Source: Gentiana macrophylla (taxonomy: Eukaryota > Streptophyta > Magnoliopsida > Gentianales > Gentianaceae). From it: 64,000 bases of DNA. How positions within the stretch are numbered: the stretch's first letter is position 1; every line of letters begins with the position of its first letter. A model generated the notes under the pieces. That model had not been told where the DNA came from, ran no database searches, and saw nothing but the letters and a program-made list of their open reading frames with translations. The stretch lies in contig CM047817.1 in the NCBI GenBank assembly GCA_026214975.1, positions 60,730,407 through 60,794,406 of the forward strand. The letters are read 5' to 3'. The translations under genes and the position numbers were made by a program. Positions 44,403-55,919 of this stretch are shown here, one piece after another.

Positions 44403-46129
44403 TGTTAGGTGTAGTGCCCGAAAGACAATTTGTGTAATTGTTTTTAATAATGGATGACAGAATTTATCTCATTTTAGTTACTTGCTTTGTGCTTGTAAAG
44501 TAATACACTGCTGCAAACCCTAAGTATATCTGTATGTAACCACTTAACTCAGTGTATGGATTGCACGTGAGGATTGAGTTAGTGGAGATATGCTTAAACT
44601 TTTAGTCCGTGGTGAACTTAATCAGAGTTTAGGGTCTCTTGATTAAAACACCAATAATGCACCCAGAACACCTTGGGGTGTGATAGTCTTATCCGGACTA
44701 TCGGTAGAGGGTACCTACGTGGGGCATTTATATATGATGGCATTCATATAGGACAAGACCGATTTAATCTGAATTTCTCGATATAATTCCGTGATCAAGG
44801 AATCTTATTAAATCATTAGATGATCATATATAGATCAACCTTAATCTGAGGTGATCACAGAGTCTTTGCTTGTCCGGGGTAGTGTTTGATGTGTTAATTA
44901 CGGTTCACTTAAATATGTGTTCCAAGCCACTTCTCATTGGCACTATCTCAGATGAGTGAGTAGTTACGATTTTCACGGACATGGAATCCATTCCTTCCCG
45001 TGGGAAGTAGAGAGCGCTTGATCCCCTTATTTGTTAGCCCTAAGAAAGTGATCGATCCCGGGAGTTCATATTAGACTAATTGATCACTAGTCGGATATGT
45101 GAACTAATTGATCATCGAGGGGTTAATGGTAAATAAGGATAAGATATTACAGTGTCGGGTTTACGGAGATATCCCACTCGAGAATGGGACGATCTATGGA
45201 GAGGTTAATCCGTATGTAGTGATTATATCAATGTACGCTTATTCACTCACATGGGTTGAGTATAAGTATACATCTATAATCGGTAGAGTTCGATTCGGGT
45301 TTATGGTGGCGTAATCCCGGAATTAATAATTAATGTACTTATTACATTCGATGAATAATTAATTATTGGAGCTCACTGGTTATAGGTCCATGGTCCCCGA
45401 TGTGGCTTCTGTAATTCGGACTAATAATCTTGTTATTTGGGCCTCAGTGATAATTAATTGGCTGGGCTAATTAATTGATATGCATGAATATTATTTAGTT
45501 GGGCTAAATAATATAATGCACATAAAATGCATTTTGTGTGGGCTTTTAAACCTTAGGGGTGGCGCCATTATGGTCTTAATTAGCACAAGAATTAATTTTC
45601 TTGTGTTATGGAAAATAAAAGATATTCTTGTTATGTGATTGGTTGTATGACATGTTATTTGGTTTCCTATTGGTCAATACTATGTCACAATTATTCCTTA
45701 AGGAAAATATCTTTTTATTTTGTTTAATTAATTATTTATTTAATTAATTAAAACTTGGAGACCAAGGATTTACTCTCCTATAAAATGAGAGTCATTCCAA
45801 GTGTAAAAATACAAGGAAAAATTTCGCCCCATACACCATAAAAGAGAGAAAAAATTAGTTTTCTTGTCTAGGGTTTTAGAGGAAGAAAAACTTGGAGTTT
45901 TTCTTGGTGTTGCATATCAAGGAGGTTCGTGTATCAAGAATGGTGTCCACCAACCGCCGTTTGGAGAACACATCGGAAGATCTTGGCTTCTCTTCCTACT
46001 ATTGGTAACATGATCTTAACCCCATTGTAGTAGTTTAAGTCCTTTAATTATGTATTGTGATGTATAAGTCGTGATCCATCCGCTGCGCATAGATCTAACT
46101 CGTTTAGATCTAAGAACCTGCATCCTTCA
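44403..46129 (+). repeat. 5' LTR of element G
   Basis: Starts TGTTAGGTGTAGTGCCCGAA and ends CATCCTTCA before the PBS. It is 1727 bp. The first 600 bp match 54074-54671 almost base for base. Confidence 0.9.
45779..45787 (+). promoter_or_regulatory. TATA box in LTR of element G
   Basis: TATAAAATG in the context CTCTCCTATAAAATGAGAG. Confidence 0.65.
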
Positions 46130-46131
46130 TG

Positions 46132-46144
46132 TGGTATCGGAGCA
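46132..46144 (+). other. Primer binding site of element G
   Basis: TGGTATCGGAGCA, two bases after the LTR, matching the initiator tRNA-Met PBS of copia elements. Confidence 0.85.
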
Positions 46145-46759
46145 AGGTTCCACGATTTATATAGTCATAATCATAATTAAACGATTTAAAGGAGTGGAAT
46201 TGCATGTAGGTAAATTTTATTTATTGTTTTATGCTTTGATAATGATTAATTGCTATGGTTGAAGAGATGGATTGGGGGTTGTAATTTTACTAGGTTAGAT
46301 CTATTGTAAACTCATATAAACGATGAAAATTGTTAAGGGTGATTTTATACGATTTCTAATGATATATTTTATAATGATTTCCTCCACATTTATATAATTT
46401 GCATAGAAAATGAGCGTTTAATCGATTTATTGAGCAAGTGAGGTTTTAAGCGGTTTAATTGCAAAAGTGGTTGATTTATGTGTTTTATCGTTGGTTTTAT
46501 ATGTGATTACACTTTGCAATGTTTTGATGTCTTGTAGATACATATCTTCGATCTAAAAATGATTAAAAGATGATAAGGTTCGGATTTTGGCATTATTATA
46601 TCAACTCAAGTCATAATTACTTAAAATGTATAAGTAGTAGTTATCTATCTATCCATATATTTATATATATCTTCAAAGGAATAAAAATATTCCTTGGGCC
46701 ACATATATTATTACTTTGTCTTTTTGTCATCTTCTTTTTTTTTTTCTCTCGATGATATC

Positions 46760-46761
<2 letters not shown>

Positions 46762-46815
<54 letters not shown>
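46762..46815. repeat. (TA)n microsatellite
   Basis: About 26 AT dinucleotides. The Tyr-Ile ORFs across it on both strands are artefacts. Confidence 0.97.
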
Positions 46816-46818
<3 letters not shown>

Positions 46819-46968
46819 ACATATCTTGTATCTGTTAAAATCTGTTGTTGTCGAAATACAAGTGGTTCGTTTCTTTGTGTTCGTGTAAAAAAGATAAAAA
46901 TACTGCTGGAGACAGAACTAAAGTGAATCACGAGGCGAGTTTTCTTTGATGAAAAGAAAAATCTAAGA

Positions 46969-47047
46969 GGGACAAAGAGAATATTTGGGGGACAAAGAGA
47001 ATATTTGGGGGGACAAAGAGAATATTTTGAGACAAAGAGAATATTTG
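46969..47047 (+). repeat. About 20-bp tandem repeat, four copies
   Basis: GACAAAGAGAATATTT starts at 46971, 46991, 47012 and 47031, with G-run spacers of changing length. Confidence 0.9.
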
Positions 47048-48620
47048 ATGAAGAAGGCATGTTTTGGAATCCTAAAAGATGGATTTTGAGGAAGAGAAGA
47101 AGATGCACGAGTTTACGAGTTAAAGGGATCAATTTTGTCAACGAGCTTCTACCAGTAACCTGTTTTCGATGGAAATTTGACCTGACTTAGAGGCATTTTC
47201 AGGGGACTAGGTCTTGATAAAAGTTGTAGATATTCAAACGAGCTTTCCAACTCATTTTGAATCACGTCAATCGGAGTCTACAACTCAAGTTATGATTTTT
47301 TCCGAACAATTTGAAAAAACGGACGAACCAGGAGATATTTATTTGCTCTCCCAAGCCTACCTAACAAACTCCCAAGCCTCCCCAACAAACTCATCATTAC
47401 TCCCAAGCCTCCATAACAACCTCCAAGCCTACATAACAACCTCCTAGCCTCCCCCAAATGATACCTCCCTTATATCACCTCCCATTATATACACACATCC
47501 ATCACCATACATGGAGAGAACATATCCATCATAACACCACCCATTCACCTAAAAAAGGCTTTGGCCGCCCCTCTCATGGCCTCCATGTCCATCCCTTTCT
47601 CCATGTAGTTTCTCCACTTTTTTCTATCATTTTGTTGAAGAATTGAAGATGTGTGTATGTATATATACATATATGTCTATGTATATCTATATGTAAGCAT
47701 ACATACAAGCTTCTTTCTTCTTTCTTTTTAGTTTTGGGCCATATATGTATGCATATGTCTATGTATGTATATGTATATGCTTGTATGTATAAATAAAGTT
47801 GTAATAAAACGGTGATGAGAAGCTAAAGCACGTTGGAACAAGCCTTGTGAAGCCGATTCTTAGCACATCTCGATTTAATTTGGATTATCTTGTAAGTTTT
47901 AATAAAAGTTGTATCTTGATTATGCTTTATTCATTTTTATGCAATTATATCGAGAGATCGTTGCATATTTGATGTTTAACGTTTGGCGAGTCGTTGTTAA
48001 ACTTAGATCACCATATTAAAGATTGGATTTTTGATCTAAAATAACGAGAGTTGTTAGGTTGAATATCTAGATTACGAAATTGAGAGATTTCACACCTTTG
48101 TTATGAAAGCGTTAATCTTTAAGATCGAAAGATAAAAGATTGATAGGCGAATTATCAAAGTAGAAATTCATAACTTTGATGGGTGAATCAATTTTAGTTA
48201 AATCACTACAAGATAATCGAGAGAAGAAATTGAGTGTTGTGGAATCGGTGGATCATTGCTTGTTCGTTGTTAAATTAATTGAAAAGAAATCGTTGTCTTT
48301 GTCTTGCTTTCGTCTTCATCGTAGTAATCGTAGAAATTGTAGTTTTAGTTATAAAGTAGAAATAACTTAGTTCAGTAACTATCTTTCTGGCTTTGGATTG
48401 ACAACCCTCTGTCCAGTTTATTGTTTTCGTTTTTAATTACTGTTTTGTTTTATTTTCCGTGACAAACTTTCGAAAAATTAAGAACTAGACCAACCTCGAT
48501 TCCCTGTGGATTCGACTCCGGTATTAATCGCTATACTACGATCCCTGCACTTGGGGTAAACCGGATTTATTTATTACTTGTTTGTTTTGCTTTGCTATAA
48601 AATCCGAGACAAAAATTCGT

Positions 48621-51600
48621 TCATATGAGTATAGGAAATTATGTAATTTATCTTTATTGCAATTTTAATTTCCAGAAAATAGATCTGTTTAGTAGCTGTT
48701 TAGTTATTTCGTTTTTTCCGTTGATCGAGCCGTTGAAACGACGATCCCTCCGGTAAGAATCAAGATTGGAAGATAATGAACAAGTCCACAAAATTTGGCG
48801 TTGATCGGAGTCCGTTTTGATATCCGTTCGTTGCTGCAAAGAAGCTGCTGTAACAGAAAAACGCAGGATTCACAGTAACCCTACCTGTGACTTCCTCGAA
48901 TTTCTGGGAGAGTTTGGACTGTTGAAACGCAAATCCAACCGGTCAGATAGATAAATATGGAGTTTTTGACGTGGAATTAAAATTTCAGATCGATCGGGAT
49001 TCATCTCGATTCCCGATCGGCCTCGGGGAGTCTTTGATGCGCTGCTGTAAGAGTCAGATCCAGCAGCATGTTGGGCGGCTCACTGGAGAAAATTGACAAG
49101 TCAAAACTCCGATCCAACCGTCCATATTGGAACCCAAGGAGTGAGGAATAGATCTGGAAAGTTTCGTCGCGATCCAAGTTCGTTTGGTTTGCCGATCGTC
49201 GAAGATTTTGAGCAGCTGCAGATTATGTTAGAAAGTAGTAAACCCTAGTTAGGGTTTGGTTATTTTTTTCTAATAGGTTAGATACGGGGGTGCCAACGGT
49301 CCATCTCGGTGTTTATTTTCCGCACTAGAATACATGTTTAGATTGTATGTGTAGAACCGGAAAATTGCCATGACATGCATCATATCATGAATTTCACTCC
49401 ATATGCATACATGTAGAAATTAATTCGAGGAATTAGTTAGGCATGTATAAAATACACAATTAGTTTTAATTAATTGTTTGATATTAATTAGAAACTAATT
49501 AGGGTAAAAACCGAGGAACACGAGTTTTTTCAATCGTTGAGGTTGGGTGATGGATTCTCGGTGAATCCCACTCTGCGAAAGCATAAGGAGTAAAATCCCG
49601 AAACCTCGTGGTTAAGGTGTTGGATTCTCGGTGAATTCCACCTTACCTAGCGAGATTACGTTTTTGTTCGTAGTGTCTCACGTGAAAGTTTGATGTTTAA
49701 GGATTGGATAATCACGGGCAAACATGGTTGAAAGTGGTTTAACCACGGTTGGGTGGTCAACGAGCTACGGCTCGATCGACTTCACCGCTTCACGTGTGGC
49801 GTTTGCGGGTGCAGCAAGGTGAGCCATCCGAAGAGACACTACGGCTCAGCGGAGCTCCCTAGTCTTGACCCGTCCGGCGGCCACATATGTTCCAACGAAT
49901 AGGTCGGGTGGGCTAGCCCACGTAACCAACAACATTCGGGCCTATGATTTATTGTTCCTTAATGTAACGTCAAGTCCAAAAACGTGATCGATAAACCCAC
50001 CAATTTTTCAAAATATTGAGTGGGAGCGGAGAGGCGACGACCAACCCTACGGCCTCTACTTGTTGACACAAGCAACGTGAGAGAATGGTGGCGCCTCGTG
50101 CGGCTTTGATTTCGGCCCCTAAGGAAGGCCTTCACCGCTATCAAAATTCAAGGCTTGGTCTCCGAAAGGATAGGATTTTGGGTACTCGTCGGGTCACCGA
50201 CCCGACCCTAAGGCGCACACACTCGGGGTCTACCTAAAAATGCGAGGCAGTGAGGTCACACTCATAAAGGGTATTTTTGGTAGTACCTTGGCTGAAAAAG
50301 GAAAGGTGATTGACGATCACAAATGAGATGTTCGATTCTCAACTTTGATCTTCAATATTAATCGAAACCTCTTTGACCTACCCTAAGGCGGCATCGAGGC
50401 ATTAGATTAAATCCTTGGAGCAGTAGGATAGACTATAAGTACTTAGTTTATGTTCCTAAAATTTATTAGTAGTGTATGATTTGGATTTATTTTCTGTCAA
50501 TTTTATTTACAACTATTTATAAATCTCTCTAGGGTGCTAGACTGCTAGTGTAAAATTGACTAGTAATGACTTCGTTAAAAAGTTGCAAGTAACTAGAACG
50601 TTGTACTTATTGATCTTACATGCGATTAAATTTTCGGAAGAGATATTTCTCTTGAGCCATAGAGACTTAAGTGGCGTAAATAAGTATGTCACTGCTGTCA
50701 CTCGTGTTGAACGAGAGACACCCATAGTTAGTTTGAAAGATGGTTGGGACGATAAAATTCTTCTAGTGAATTTTAATTGTGTAGTGTCTACACGAGAAAT
50801 TTTCTAAAAGAAAAATTAGAGAATCATAAATTATAGTGTCGCTAGTTAGACGGTATTTGGAACCGATAAACTAGTGGGAGCTTTTATCTGTTGTTTTTCT
50901 AATTTACTAGAAAATAAGTCCCACTGGGTAACGCTTTCATTAGACATCACACAGTTCACGAGTAGTGTCTACTCAATTGAACTGCTAGTTCAAGACTATT
51001 TCCTTTTAAGGAAAGTTGAGAATGGGAAAGAATGTCTATAAGTGTTAATCATCTGAACTAAAGTTTTGAGGCTAAACCGAAAAATTAATTATAGAAAGTA
51101 TAGGATAAGGAAAGTGATTTCGGATCACTTAACCAATGAATCCTTAGCGACTTTCTTAAACCAAGTAACTTGACTCGGTAGCTTAGTTCTTTGGAAGAAC
51201 AAGAAAGCTGTGCATTAACAACTAATAAAGTAGACAACGGGCAGTTATTTCAGCTATAATAGTGGGAGTGATATAAGGAAATGAATTTCGGATTCTTTCC
51301 TTGAATATCACAGAAAAATTTATTTTTCTGTTTACAGATTCGTTGAAACAAATGGATTCACTTTCATCTCGATACTACAGTTGCCTTAAACAAAGTGAAG
51401 ATGACATTTGTAGTATGAATCTATGACTCGGACTTTTGTTTGATAAAGACAGAACCACTAAGAAAAGCTGAATAGGTATGTGTAACACATCTAAAACTAT
51501 TAAAGGTAAAAGTTTTCCGTATTAAGATAAACGACCCTTCAATATCTATTAATTAGTGCATATATCCTAGAGATAAGACCGACGATCGGCTAAGGGTGAT

Positions 51601-52598
51601 TCTCATCTCCCGTCCAGAACACTATCTCAAAGGAACAATGACTAAGTTTCCTTTCAATCGGGAGAGGGTAATAGATTTGAAGGGTAACATAGCTTGTTCA
51701 TCATGACCTTCGGGGTCTAGTGAGAGACACAAGCTAGTGGGAGTTTTTGAGTGGTGGCATTTTGTCTGATAACTACTCGAAATGCGATTTAGTTTATCAA
51801 AAGAATACGAGGAGGAGTCTCTGATTTTAGCAGAGAATAGAGTATTCCATGCTCATAAATAGGCTATAGCATAGTCTTGGGACTGATGCTCAGCCTACCT
51901 CTTAGTGAAATGTTTCTCACTGAGAAAGAAACCATAGACTTGCCCTATATAGTTATTGATGTACTACAATACACTGCTAAACTCGATTAAGATAATTGGT
52001 TGCAAAATAACGGTTAACATTATTATGTAAACCGAGAAGTCTACCTAGAAGATGCTAGTGAATTTATGGATAAGGAGTGAATTCGGTTCACACCACTTCC
52101 ATAAATGTAGGCATTTAGCATTTAATGCTTGAAGGTAGGATTTGGAGATTTTTGCGCATACGTTCGATTTTATTTGTTCGTGAAATGCCTTAATGAGGCG
52201 AGTGAAGGTTGGTTGTAAGATTCTTGAGATCAGAAAGTGACAGTTGGACTGTCACAAGGCTTTTGATAGAATCTATAAATAACAGCCTTAGACCTTGGAG
52301 TATGGTTACCCAAAGGAAGTTACTAGCTGATTTAATCAGACCACGTCCAACATCGGTTGTTGGTGATTACACTGATAAATACTACTAGATCAGAATGTCA
52401 ATCCACCCAAGACGCAGTGGGAGTATGGTTTAACCATTGACCCATTATGGTTGTGTGGACTTTATAGTCTGCTGAGGTGATTGATAACCTGTGGCTCTTT
52501 GTGGGCTGTATAGGATTCTGATCAGAGAGGTTGGTTCGATAACCTTATCCCTGTGAATGGTGTTTTGGTACTCCAGTTCTGTTCAGCCTCTTGTAGAA
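48621..52598 (+). other. Noncoding interior of element G
   Basis: No gene. It is collinear with E 34720-38255, strongest over 50010-50430. It holds AGTGGGAG at 50019, 50873, 51261, 51736 and 52416, and the GTGTAGTGTCTACAC hairpin at about 50779. No frame shows gag or pol motifs, though phrases such as AAGCTTGTTCATCATGACC (about 51693) may be relics of an integrase region. Confidence 0.65.
50755..50930 (+). repeat. Single 190-bp unit in G related to the E tandem array
   Basis: Holds GTGAATTTTAATTGTGTAGT, CGCTAGTTAGACGGTATTTG and AACTAGTGGGAGC, as in E 35560-35680. In G it lies downstream of the GTATGTCACTGCTGTCACTC block; in E its relatives lie about 1 kb upstream of that block. Confidence 0.75.
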
Positions 52599-52780
52599 GA
52601 GAGACTTTATGGTGCAACGGTTGTAAGAAGGTTGTACCAAGTGGCATACATTAGAGCCTCTCATTTTTACTCTCTTTCACATAATACACTTTTATCGTGT
52701 GTGAGAGGTTAGAAATGAATGGTTGTAATGTATGCCACTTGGTACAACCTTGCTACAACGGTTGTATTATAAAATTTGTC
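52599..52780. mobile_element. 182-bp Mutator-type MITE with 9-bp TSD CTTGTAGAA
   Basis: Terminal inverted repeats of about 54 bp: the left arm ends GGTTGTACCAAGTGGCATAC(ATT) and the right arm begins AATGTATGCCACTTGGTACAACC. The outer ends are GAGAGACTTTAT and its imperfect inverse AAAATTTGTC. CTTGTAGAA occurs at 52590-52598 and again at 52781-52789. Element E has the empty site (CCTTTGTAAGACCACCTGAG near 60075). A 9-bp TSD and GAGA-type ends suggest a MULE-derived MITE. There is no coding capacity. Confidence 0.93.
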
Positions 52781-52789
52781 CTTGTAGAA

Positions 52790-54073
52790 CCACCTGAGTG
52801 TCTCAGGCCCAGTGGGAGTAATTGGTCCTACGCCGAAAAGAGTCGAATGAATAGGAAAGTTTAATTTTCAGCACAAAGCTGAGTGTTCTAGGGGTGATTC
52901 CCTAAAAAGGAGAGAGTTAACCAGACCTTGAACTCTCTCACCACTCGATCTTGCTAGATTTCGTAGAAAGCGAGAAAATAAGGGTGATTCCCGAGACTTT
53001 TTGCCAGAAAAAGCAGTCCGGATTCATTCGGAATAGAAGGGTCTTGGTTAGAACAAATGGCAGGTTGACTGCCGGGGCTTATGTCCTTTGTGGATGTAAG
53101 AGAACCTCTCGGTCATTAAAAGTTGCATGTTTTAAAATATGTGGACTTGACCAGAATATTGATAAGTCTTTTGTAGACTGGGTATCAATATTGGTAAAAT
53201 AGTAGTATTAGTGTTCATGAATGATAACATCAAAGCAGATTGGAAACAACATGTGTGTGCTATCCGAAGTCGGAAATCGACAGGACAAGATTCTGGATGA
53301 GAGAATTGGACTATATTCTAAGAATCGATTCGGTCAAATTCACGAGAATGAGTCATTGGCTATCCCACCTATCTTATTGAATAAGATGATCATGCATATA
53401 TCGTATGCAACATTCATCGAGAGTAGTCCTACCCTACCTCTCGGGGAATGATTCTCTAAATCTTAGGATAAAGAAAATGGGATAAAGTCTCTCTTGGATA
53501 ATGGCAAGTCGAGGTTATCACAAGTCAATAGTAATCGAATCTTGGATTCGAGCAATAAGTAGTGGTTTAGTACGTCCTCAAGTATCTTTATATAACGAGG
53601 AATCATATGCTTGTATATTCAGGTGCAAACTTGAATATGGTTGACAACACTGATTCTGACTTGGAGTCAGATTAAGGATGATCATTAAGTTGATCTCGGG
53701 CTCAGCGTTTACTCATAGTGCTTAGAATTTCCTTTTTGGTCTGGGAGTAATTCTAGGTCTGATAAGCCGATATCACTTTATCGTGAAAACAGTGAAGAGA
53801 TAGCTTAGAAGGATCTTCTCAGTCATAAGAAGTCAAAAGCATATTGAGAGAGAGTACCACCTGATTAGATGGACCGGCGACGTTTTGATCCTAAAGATCG
53901 TCTCGAGTCGACAACCTAACTAGACAGTGTACCAAGTCGAGTGCTTGGAGGGTACGGTATTGATGGATATGTCTCATATGCTTTTAGAGCAAGTGGGAGA
54001 GTGTTGTGAATAAGATGAGGAAGGGTGTGCTATAAAAACAATCGTTGCTTGTCATTTCGTGCAAGTGGGAGAT
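52790..54073 (+). other. Noncoding 3' interior of element G with two PPT copies
   Basis: No credible gene; ORFs at 52951 and 53221 have no domain and are not open in E. AGTGGGAG lies at 52811, 53992 and 54064. The last is the PPT next to the 3' LTR and the one at 53992 (CAAGTGGGAGAGTG) is a near copy 72 nt upstream. Confidence 0.7.
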
Positions 54074-54671
54074 TGTTAGGTGTAGTGCCCGAAAGACAAT
54101 TTGTGTAATTGTTTTTAATAATGGATGACAGAATTTATCTCATTTTAGTTACTTGCTTTGTGCTTGTAAAGTAATACACTGCTGCAAACCCTAAGTATAT
54201 CTGTATGTAACCACTTAACTCAGTGTATGGATTGCACGTGAGGATTGAGTTAGTGGAGATATGCTTAAACTATTAGTCCGTGGTGAACTTAATCAGAGTT
54301 TAGGGTCACTTGATTAAAACACCAATAATGCGCCCAGAACACCTTGGGGTGTGATAGTCTTATCCGGACTATCGGTAGAGGGTACCTACGTGGGGCATTT
54401 ATATATGATGGCATTCATATAGGACTGGACCGATTTAATCTGAATTTCTCGATATAATTCCGTGATCAAGGAATCTTATTAAATCATTAGATGATCATAT
54501 ATGGATCAACCTTAATCTGAGGTGATCACGTGGTCTTTGCTTGTCCCGGGGTAGTGTTTGATGTGTTAGTTACGGTTCACTTAAATATGTGTTCCAAGCC
54601 ACTTCTCATTGGCACTATCTCCAGATGAGTGAGTAGTTCTGATTTTCACAGACATGGAATCCATTCCTTCC
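54074..54671 (+). repeat. 3' LTR of element G, truncated
   Basis: Matches 44403-45000 nearly exactly and stops at CCATTCCTTCC. Sirevirus F integrase sequence follows without a TSD, showing a deletion of LTR plus F sequence. Confidence 0.9.
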
Positions 54672-55600
54672 TGAATTGATTCCTCATGCTTGAGTGTCCT
54701 TTTATTTAGTACTCTAAAAGCTTTGCTGACACTTGAATATCCTAGAAAAATTCCTTCATTAGCTTTGGGCTGAAAGACATGAAGTTGATCTTTTCCATTA
54801 TTGTGTATGAAACATTTGCTTCCAAAAGCATGAAAGTAAGAAACATTTGGTTTTCTTCCATTCCAAATTTCATAAGGAGTCTTATCATGCCTTTTGTTCA
54901 TGAGAGCTCTGTTCTGTGTATAGCAAGCTATAGAACTGCTTCTGCCCAATATCTTTCCGGTAGTTTTGCTTCACAGATCATCGTTCTTCCTGCTTCTTTG
55001 AGTGTTCTGTTTCTCCTTTCAGCTACACCATTCTGTTGAGGTGTTGCAGTGGCAGCAAGTTGATGTAAAACACCATTCTCTTCACAGTATTCAATAATCA
55101 CATTGTTGAGGAATTCAGTTCCTTTATCTGATCTTATCTTCACAACTGATACTCCTTTCTGATTCTAAAGTCTCTTGAGTAGTTCTGTAAGTCTTTGCTT
55201 GGTTTCACTTTTCTTGGTTAAGAAGATGACCCAAGTGTACCTTGAAAAATCATCTACTACCACCAATGTATATTTCTTTCCACTGATACTAATTGGTGTA
55301 ATAGGTCCAAATAAGTCCATATGTAGTAACTCCAGAACTCTGGTTGTTGAATGCTGATATTTGGTCTTGAAACTTGCTTTTGTTTGTTTCCCTTGCTGAC
55401 AAGCATTACATAAGCTATCCTTCTTATATGAGATTTCTGGCAGTCCAATGACTAACTGTTTCTTGACAAGGGTGTTGATGTCATCAAAGTTTAGATGACT
55501 CAGTTCTTGTGCCACAACCAGCTGATTTCTGATTTGGTATGCACAAGCAAACAGGTTTCTGCAACGGCATTTGTCCAATCTACAACATACATATTCTCTT
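54672..55600 (-). pseudogene. Copia integrase (element F)
   Basis: The block 55578-55165 has LSHLNFDDINTLVKKQLVIG, the zinc-binding CNACQQGKQ, then HMDLFGPITPISISG (first catalytic Asp) and VVVDDFSRYTWVIFLTKKSE. The block 55143-54928 has KIRSDKGTEFLNN (second Asp) and NGVAERRNRTLKEAGRTM (Glu). The block 54949-54675 has YTQNRALMNKRHDKTPYEIW, then FGSKCFIHN and GYSSVSKAFRVLNKRTLKHE, ending at the G junction. The D, D and E residues are all present. Two frame changes and one stop separate the blocks. Confidence 0.92.
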
Positions 55601-55919
55601 TTTTTCTTCTGGCTAAGACAACTTGAAATGCTGTTTCATTGACGGCAACACAAAAATCTTTGTCAAAAGTAACTTTGTATCCCATATCACAGAATTGACT
55701 GGTGCTGAGTAGATTGTAATGTAATCCTTCTACATAAGATACATTCTTGATTGTGAGTCCATTTCTGATTAAGGTGCCATAACCTTTGGTGTATCCAGGT
55801 TTGTCTTTACTTCCAAAATTGACTTTTGGTCCATCTTTTGCAATAAAATTAATGAGACAGTCCTTGCTCTTCGTCATGTGCCTAGAGCAACCACTGTCAA
55901 AGTACCATACATCCTGCAA
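55600..55919 (-). pseudogene. Retropepsin-like protease domain (element F)
   Basis: Reads DVWYFDSGCSRHMTKSKDCL, with an intact D-S-G, then GPKVNFGSKDKPGYTKGYGT and VSYVEGLHYNLLSTSQF. It runs on in one frame toward the pre-integrase WLWH at about 55505. In contrast to element A the catalytic triplet is unchanged. Confidence 0.9.

Larger units (their letters stand above)
46318..48620. mobile_element. Unidentified 2.3-kb insertion in element G (candidate TSD CATAT)
   Basis: E has no counterpart for this block: G GTTAGATCTATTGTAAACT on the left and AGGAAATTATGTAATTTATC on the right correspond to neighbouring sequence in E (34690-34745). TCATAT flanks the block on both sides (46312-46317, 48621-48626). 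It contains a (TA) run, a 20-bp tandem array, a TATA-like GTATAAATAAAG near 47786, and a CCCTGTGGATTCGACTCCGG motif (48501) that I know from the U5 region of plant gypsy LTRs. A solo LTR is possible, but its ends are not TG/CA, so the type is open. Confidence 0.5.
44403..54671 (+). mobile_element. Element G: ORF-less copia-type element (LARD-like), relative of E, inside Sirevirus F
   Basis: The left LTR is 44403-46129 with PBS TGGTATCGGAGCA at 46132. The right LTR starts at 54074 after the PPT AAGTGGGAGAT and is cut at 54671 after 598 bp, where F pol resumes. The shared LTR part differs at only a few bases, so the insertion is young. The interior (46145-54073) has no gag or pol domain. It is collinear with E apart from a 2.3-kb block (46318-48620), a MITE (52599-52780) and a moved 190-bp unit (50755-50930). 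With no coding capacity, G must have been copied by another element's proteins. Confidence 0.85.

Noticed and set aside
46641..47141. ORFs with Tyr-Ile runs on both strands
   Set aside because: They are translations of a (TA)n tract and a 20-bp tandem repeat.
53221..53451. 76-codon ORF in G as a protein relic
   Set aside because: The matching part of E (60600-60780) is not open and shows no protein-level conservation.
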